Positions 59,969-64,000 of a stretch of DNA of 64,000 bases are shown piece after piece (within the stretch, counting starts at the first letter, position 1; every line of letters begins with the position of its first letter). The position numbers and the translations under genes were made by a program. The notes beneath the pieces were generated by a model. The model saw only the letters and a list, made by a program, of their open reading frames with translations. It did no database searches and was not told the DNA's origin. This stretch comes from UBA4644 sp034933145. GTDB taxonomy: Bacteria; Bacillota; Clostridia; Oscillospirales; Butyricicoccaceae. Location: positions 1 through 64,000 of the forward strand of contig JAYFOA010000001.1 of the NCBI GenBank assembly GCA_034933145.1. Reading direction: 5' to 3'.

Positions 59969-60879
59969 CCCGCTGCCTCCCGCACGGCCTCTTCCAGGCT
60001 CTCGCAGTCCTCCACATGAAGGGTACGGACGGAGGCGTCGATTTTTCCGATCAGACCGCAGAGGGTCTTTCCCGGCCCGATCTCAATAAACGTATCGGCA
60101 CCGTCCCGGATCATACTGCCGACCACATCCTGCCACCGGACGGGCGTGCATATCTGTTTTCCCAGAAGCTCTGCGAAATTGTCTCCATACACCTGTCCGG
60201 TGCAGTTGGAATACAAGGGTACGGCCGGCTTCCGGAAAGAAAGGGATGCGGCTGCCTTTTCAAATTCGGCCGCGGCCTGTGCCATCAGAGGCGAATGAAA
60301 CCCGCCCCGGACGCGCAGCGGCAATGCCCGGCCGCCGGCGGCCTTTACGTCGCCGCAGAAGGCCGCAAGCTCCTCCTCCAGCCCGGATACCACGATCTGT
60401 CCCGGACAGTTGTCGTTGGCCGGATATACATGTGCATACTGACTGCAAAGGCGCCCGACGGTATCCGCATCCAGCCGGAGGACGGCCGCCATACCGCTCC
60501 GGCTTTTTTCAGCGTCCCGCTGCATGAGCTCTCCGCGAAGACAGACGAGGCGGAATCCCTCCTCATATGTCAGCGCACCGGAAAAAATCATTGCCGCCAG
60601 TTCCCCGAGTGAATGCCCGGCGAGCATATCTGCCCGGATGCCGGCCGCAGAGAGCGCGGCCGCAGCTGCCAGTTCTGCTGTTAATACGCAGGGCTGCGTA
60701 TTCTTCGTTTCCGCCAGTTCCTCTTCCGGCCCGCTAAAGCACTGCCGCGACGTCTCGGGCCGCAGCAGATCGGCATGCCGGAATATATCGGCCGCCGCGG
60801 GGGAATAGGCGGCAAGTTCCTTGCCCATACCCGCATACTGTGCCCCCTGACCGGGAAACACAAACGCTATTTTACCCAT
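59962..60879 (-). CDS. fabD: Malonyl-CoA:ACP transacylase
   Basis: This 305-residue enzyme loads malonyl groups on ACP. The N-terminal FPGQGAQYAGMG, the nucleophile Ser90 in GHSLGE, and the His in GGFHSPLM are all present. The length is standard. It overlaps fabK by 13 bp. Confidence 0.95.
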   Translation of the reverse strand: MGKIAFVFPGQGAQYAGMGKELAAYSPAAADIFRHADLLRPETSRQCFSGPEEELAETKNTQPCVLTAELAAAAALSAAGIRADMLAGHSLGELAAMIFSGALTYEEGFRLVCLRGELMQRDAEKSRSGMAAVLRLDADTVGRLCSQYAHVYPANDNCPGQIVVSGLEEELAAFCGDVKAAGGRALPLRVRGGFHSPLMAQAAAEFEKAAASLSFRKPAVPLYSNCTGQVYGDNFAELLGKQICTPVRWQDVVGSMIRDGADTFIEIGPGKTLCGLIGKIDASVRTLHVEDCESLEEAVREAAGC

Positions 60880-61811
60880 CGGCAGGCTCCCTTCAGCACG
60901 GCTTCGGCCTCTTCCATGACCTCATGAACGATCTCCGCTGCCGGCTGCTCTTTACGAACCATGGACGCGATCTGACCGGCGAGGAAGCAGCCCTTTTTAA
61001 CGTCACCTTCCTGTACCGCCAGGCGAAGCGCCCCGGCACCCATCGCTTCCAACTCCTCATCGGAGATGCTCCCGGCTTCCGCCTTGGCATAGTCACGGGA
61101 AAACGGAGTCTTCAGGCTCCGGACCGGATGTCCGAGCCGTCTTCCCGTCACGACCGTCGAAAGGTCGGTCGCGCCAAGGATCTTTTCTTTATAATTCTTG
61201 TGGACGGAACATTCATGCGCGGACAAAAACCGGGTGCCCATCTGAATTCCTTGGGCTCCGAGCATGAACGCCGCGGCGGCGCCCCTGCCGTCAGCGATGC
61301 CGCCAGCCGCAACGACAGGTACTGTCACCGCGTCGCAGACCTGCGGGACAAGCACCATGGTGGATAATTCACCGATATGCCCGCCGCTTTCGCCTCCCTC
61401 AGCAATCACCGCTGAGGCTCCCAGCCTCTGCATCAGTTTTGCCATTGCGACCGAAGCGACCACGGGGATTACCCGAATCCCGGCGGCCTTCCATTCCTCC
61501 ATGAATTTGGCAGGGTTTCCCGCTCCGGTGGTCACCACGGCGACTTGCTCCTCTGCAGCAACCTTCGCTACCTCTTCGGCGTAGGGACTGAGCAGCATAA
61601 TATTTACGCCGAAGGGCCGGCCCGTCAGCGTCCGCGCCGTACGGATCTGCTGCCGCACATATTCCCCGGGGGCGTTTCCGGCAGCAATAATGCCGAGGCC
61701 GCCGCCCTCTGAGACGGCAGAGGCCAGCCTACCATCCGAGATCCATGCCATCCCCCCCTGAAACAATGGGAGATCAATGCCCAGCAGGGCGCAAATTTCC
61801 GTTTTGATCAT
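60867..61811 (-). CDS. fabK: Enoyl-ACP reductase, FMN-dependent FabK type
   Basis: This 314-residue TIM-barrel flavoenzyme is related to nitronate monooxygenases and completes each elongation cycle. PLFQGGMAWIS at the N-terminus, the FMN phosphate region VVAAGGIADGRGAAAAFMLGAQG (described by type) and VIAEGGESGGHIG match FabK. Its position between acpP and fabD supports FabK over a nitronate monooxygenase. FabK enzymes are insensitive to triclosan-type FabI inhibitors. ATG 61811 lies 4 bp after the acpP stop with no good ribosome site, so translation is coupled. Confidence 0.93.
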   Translation of the reverse strand: MIKTEICALLGIDLPLFQGGMAWISDGRLASAVSEGGGLGIIAAGNAPGEYVRQQIRTARTLTGRPFGVNIMLLSPYAEEVAKVAAEEQVAVVTTGAGNPAKFMEEWKAAGIRVIPVVASVAMAKLMQRLGASAVIAEGGESGGHIGELSTMVLVPQVCDAVTVPVVAAGGIADGRGAAAAFMLGAQGIQMGTRFLSAHECSVHKNYKEKILGATDLSTVVTGRRLGHPVRSLKTPFSRDYAKAEAGSISDEELEAMGAGALRLAVQEGDVKKGCFLAGQIASMVRKEQPAAEIVHEVMEEAEAVLKGACRWVK

Positions 61812-61815
61812 CGAA

Positions 61816-62040
61816 TCAGTCTTTGCACTTTTCTTCAATGAACCGGACAAGGTCGCCCACCGTCTCCACCTTCTGGTCAAGCTCCAGCTCACGGCCTACC
61901 TTGTCTTCGATATTCATCAGCATCTCGACCGTGTCGAGGGAGTCTATACCGAGTTCTTTAAACCGGCTTTCCATTTTGATTTCGGACACATCGCAATCCA
62001 GATGTTCCGCGAGCAGTCCCGCCACTGTTTCAAAAATCAT
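61816..62040 (-). CDS. acpP: Acyl carrier protein
   Basis: This 74-residue acidic carrier has the phosphopantetheine site Ser34 in GIDSLDTVE. The ATG follows TTGGAGGG at 7 nt; a frame extending to 62082 enters the leader. It is the first gene of the fatty-acid operon, about 75 nt after the predicted transcription start. Confidence 0.96.
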   Translation of the reverse strand: MIFETVAGLLAEHLDCDVSEIKMESRFKELGIDSLDTVEMLMNIEDKVGRELELDQKVETVGDLVRFIEEKCKD

Positions 62041-62094
62041 ATAAATGCCCTCCAATAAACGTATTTTTTCTTTTTCCCACAAAAAAATGCGGGC

Positions 62095-62113
62095 ATGTTA
62101 TCAGCGATAACAT
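62095..62113. promoter_or_regulatory. Palindromic operator at the fatty-acid operon start
   Basis: ATGTTATC-AGC-GATAACAT, a perfect 19-bp inverted repeat, lies directly downstream of the -10 and covers the predicted first transcribed bases. A bound repressor would block initiation. The TetR-family gene just upstream is the obvious candidate binder. Confidence 0.65.
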
Positions 62114-62120
62114 ATCCGCA

Positions 62121-62148
62121 ATTATAACAGGTTTTCTTTTGATGTCAA
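62121..62148 (-). promoter_or_regulatory. Promoter of the fatty-acid operon
   Basis: A perfect TTGACA (62148-62143), a 16-bp spacer and a perfect TATAAT (62126-62121) on the minus strand. It begins 25 bp after the TetR stop. It should be strong when not repressed. Confidence 0.9.
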
Positions 62149-62173
62149 TTCTGAGATTTATTAAGAATCTATG

Positions 62174-62749
62174 TCACGGCAAATCGAATTCCCTGTCAAT
62201 CGAGCATCGGACCATCTCCAAATTCAATCCATTATATTCCAATTCTCCGTTATCGAACATCAGCGCGGCACCGTAAATCAATGAGCGCACAATATAGGTT
62301 TTTCTTTTTTCGGCGTCTGCGGCAATGCCATAATCCGCACAATATCTCCGGATCAATCTACGGGCCGTATTGCTCAGTTGGGTTCGAAGCTTTTCATACT
62401 CACTGTCAAATTCGTCATCTTTGGACATGATGATTGAGCGGAAATACGGCTTTTCCAACAAAAATTTCACATAGTCAAGGCATATCTCCAGAATCTGTTC
62501 CCGTATATCACCGGAGTAGGTCTCTAAAATTTTCTGCTGCCGCTCACTCCACTGAAGGTTGATATATTCGATAATCGCAGCGACGTAGCTTTGACGATCT
62601 TTAAAATGCCGGTAGGGCGCAGCGCAGGATACACCGCATTCGGCCGCGACCCGACGCATGGAAAAATTTTGAAGCCCATATTGATTGATCTCACGGATGC
62701 CCGCCAGGATCAGTCGTTCGCGAACACTCTTCGGACGTACTTCTGCCAT
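62174..62749 (-). CDS. TetR/AcrR-family transcriptional regulator
   Basis: This 191-residue regulator has an N-terminal helix-turn-helix (about residues 12-55; MRRVAAECGVSCAAPYRHFKDRQSYVAAI), typical TetR. The remaining helical ligand domain is not recognisable as FabR, FadR-like or FapR. It is immediately upstream of, and co-directional with, the fatty-acid operon, which has its own promoter and palindrome, so it probably represses that operon in response to acyl-CoA or another lipid signal. A promoter-like TTGCGA-N17-TATATA (62812-62784) precedes it. The 19-bp palindrome does not recur at its own promoter, so autoregulation is not indicated. Confidence 0.85.
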   Translation of the reverse strand: MAEVRPKSVRERLILAGIREINQYGLQNFSMRRVAAECGVSCAAPYRHFKDRQSYVAAIIEYINLQWSERQQKILETYSGDIREQILEICLDYVKFLLEKPYFRSIIMSKDDEFDSEYEKLRTQLSNTARRLIRRYCADYGIAADAEKRKTYIVRSLIYGAALMFDNGELEYNGLNLEMVRCSIDREFDLP

Positions 62750-62812
62750 TCTGCTCTTCCCGCCTTTTCAAAATTTAATATAATATATATAATTTTTACA
62801 TATTTTTCGCAA

Positions 62813-63160
62813 TAAATCAAGATGATCTCTGTTCTGTCCGTCGGGCGATCGGTCTATTTATTACGATCATGAGCCCTCGTGCACAATATGGAATCCCTGC
62901 GGCCCCATGCAAAATATCTGGCGGCGGCGAAAATGCCGGGCGGTTGGCGGTTTGGCCAGATAAGCCTTTCTTATATTTTTCTGCCGCAGGATAAAGCGAA
63001 AGGCGCCGCAAAATCAGCTGATTTTACCGCGTCTTTCGTTATATGAGGAATGCGCATTATTGGTTTCAAAAAGCACTTTACCGGGCGCCGAATTCCGTCG
63101 GGGCGACACCTTCCCCGTTTCCAAGCTTTTCTAACCCCGTCCGCACATTACCCGGCGGGG
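62813..63160. other. Gene-free interval
   Basis: About 350 bp between the TetR gene and aroQ show no convincing coding region on either strand; short frames here lack ribosome sites. A perfect 16-bp palindrome AAAATCAGCTGATTTT lies at 63010-63025. GC-rich inverted sequences near 63130-63165 might end the aro transcript but lack a T tract. Confidence 0.5.
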
Positions 63161-63601
63161 TCAGTGTCCCCGGTTCAGTTCATGGTACAAAAGCTGAAGC
63201 GCATCCAAATATCCCTCAAGCCCCCGGCCTTTGACTGTGGCAATACAGGCGTGGCGGATATAGGACACTCTTCGGAATTCTTCCCGCGTATCAGGATCGG
63301 AAATATGCACCTCGACTGTCGGAATCCCGACAGCCTTGACCGCGTCGAGCAGGGCGATGCTCGTATGCGTATAGGCCGCCGGATTGATAATGATGCCGTC
63401 GGCTGTGCCATACGCGCCCTGAATCGCGTCCACCAGCGCACCCTCATGGTTCGACTGGAAAAAAGTCACTTCGATACCAAGTGCATTCGCCTTCCCATAG
63501 AGCTTAACCTTCAGGTCTTCATAGGTCTGCTTTCCGTAGATTTCCGGCTCCCGCACACCAAGCATGTTTATATTCGGCCCGTTGAGCACAAGTATTTTCA
63601 T
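63161..63601 (-). CDS. aroQ: 3-dehydroquinate dehydratase, type II
   Basis: This 146-residue dodecameric shikimate-pathway enzyme dehydrates 3-dehydroquinate. The N-terminal LNGPNINMLGVREPEIYG carries the catalytic Tyr and Arg. NPAAYTHTSIAL has the catalytic His, and EVHISDPDTREEFRRVSY is the C-terminal signature. ATG 63601 follows GGGAGGA. It overlaps the upstream shikimate kinase by 4 bp, so they are coupled. Confidence 0.96.
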   Translation of the reverse strand: MKILVLNGPNINMLGVREPEIYGKQTYEDLKVKLYGKANALGIEVTFFQSNHEGALVDAIQGAYGTADGIIINPAAYTHTSIALLDAVKAVGIPTVEVHISDPDTREEFRRVSYIRHACIATVKGRGLEGYLDALQLLYHELNRGH

Positions 63602-64000
63602 GATAAAAATTCCTCCCATATGACCGCGGCAGTATCCTCGGGGCGCAGGCGATTTTCCACACAGGCATCACGGAACCGGCAATAGGCCGGAAGCCGCTCC
63701 TTGTACATTTTCGCAAGGTCGGTCCCCTGTGACAGCGGGCGGCCTTCGCGGGAAAGCAGCGAAATATCCCGTTCCAAATGGAAAATTCGTCCGTTCCGAC
63801 GCAGGGGCCGGTAGTTGCGCTCGTCCTTGACTGCGCCGCCACCCACGGAGATAATAACCCCGCGCTTTTGTCCGGCATCTGCGATGGTTTCACGTTCAAT
63901 CCGGCGAAATCCTTCCTCTCCGCTTTCCGCAAAGATCTCAGGAATTGGAATGCCGGCCGCTTTTTCGATCTCCGTATCCGTATCGATCAGCACCCGTCCC
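63598..64000 (-). CDS. aroK: Shikimate kinase, N-terminus beyond the window
   Basis: About 134 residues of a protein that continues past the right edge. The visible part begins RVLIDTDTEIE, the shikimate-binding segment following Walker A. ISVGGGAVKDE (the GGG loop) and RPLSQGTDLAKMYKERLPAYCRFRD, with the lid and adenine-binding arginines, come next. The Walker A loop itself should lie outside. It may be a single kinase or the C-terminal part of a fusion; the upstream sequence is needed. It overlaps aroQ by 4 bp. Confidence 0.92.
   Translation of the reverse strand, partial: GRVLIDTDTEIEKAAGIPIPEIFAESGEEGFRRIERETIADAGQKRGVIISVGGGAVKDERNYRPLRRNGRIFHLERDISLLSREGRPLSQGTDLAKMYKERLPAYCRFRDACVENRLRPEDTAAVIWEEFLS

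Noticed and set aside
1..64000. Mobile elements, CRISPR arrays, tRNA or rRNA genes
   Set aside because: No transposase, integrase, phage protein, regularly spaced repeats, CCA-ended cloverleaf or rRNA-like conserved block was noticed. Operons are contiguous and codon use looks uniform.

Overview
The window is a moderately GC-rich, gene-dense stretch of a bacterial chromosome with no insertion sequence, phage gene, CRISPR array, tRNA or rRNA that I can see. It looks like an anaerobic, endospore-forming member of the Clostridia (Oscillospiraceae-like). The evidence is an alpha/beta-type small acid-soluble spore protein, a SCIFF ranthipeptide with its radical-SAM maturase, FabK as the enoyl-ACP reductase, superoxide reductase and rubrerythrin-type oxygen defence, a membrane pyrophosphatase, and T-box, ZTP and c-di-GMP-I RNA switches. 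The assignment is an inference from gene content.

Layout. 1-400: a T-box leader on the minus strand whose target gene lies off the left edge. 0.4-4 kb: hppA and a divergent AGCS-type amino acid/cation symporter. 4-8.6 kb: an ABC ATPase with a very large FtsX-type permease carrying a periplasm-sized coiled-coil insert. 8.6-10.8 kb: an ECF sigma factor with a membrane partner, then a multi-pass membrane protein. 10.8-16 kb: a MarR-controlled heterodimeric ABC exporter diverging from an SLC13-like anion transporter. 16-22.5 kb: a complete five-gene oligopeptide ABC importer. 22.7-26 kb: desulfoferrodoxin, divergent from a rhomboid protease and a small membrane protein, then a serine hydrolase. 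26-36.3 kb: a purine operon (purE-purM-purN-purO-purH'-purD-purL-folD) behind a ZTP riboswitch. 36.4-41.1 kb: an HtrA protease, an SLH/BsuPI protein and a beta-propeller lipoprotein. 41.3-43 kb: CBS, metallo-beta-lactamase-fold and Nudix proteins. 43-45.4 kb: an oxygen-defence cluster (double rubredoxin, ferredoxin-rubrerythrin fusion, half-length ferritin-like protein). 45.5-47.2 kb: the SCIFF locus. 47.2-49.4 kb: a methyltransferase and a PLP decarboxylase. 49.5-51 kb: a c-di-GMP-I riboswitch with a secreted protein, then a SASP. 51.3-52.1 kb: a C39-like lipoprotein. 52.5-62.2 kb: an eleven-gene fatty-acid operon (acpP-fabK-fabD-fabG-fabF-accB-fabZ-accC-accD-accA-acyl-CoA ligase) with a TetR gene just upstream. 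63.2-64 kb: aroQ and a partial aroK.

How they work together. The purine operon covers steps from GAR to IMP except purF, purC, purB and purK, which are not here. IMP formation is split between a stand-alone AICAR transformylase and an archaeal-type (PurO) cyclohydrolase. folD supplies formyl-THF, and the ZTP switch senses formyl-THF shortage. The fatty-acid operon contains everything for elongation and malonyl-CoA supply, but no fabH. Its promoter carries a perfect 19-bp palindrome at the predicted transcription start. The two oxygen-defence loci (superoxide reductase, and rubredoxin/rubrerythrin) share a nearly identical 16-bp operator-like motif, which I consider the most promising possibly undescribed regulatory link here.

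Gene starts were chosen by Shine-Dalgarno position and are often shorter than the longest open frame. All assignments come from reading motifs; no database search was run.
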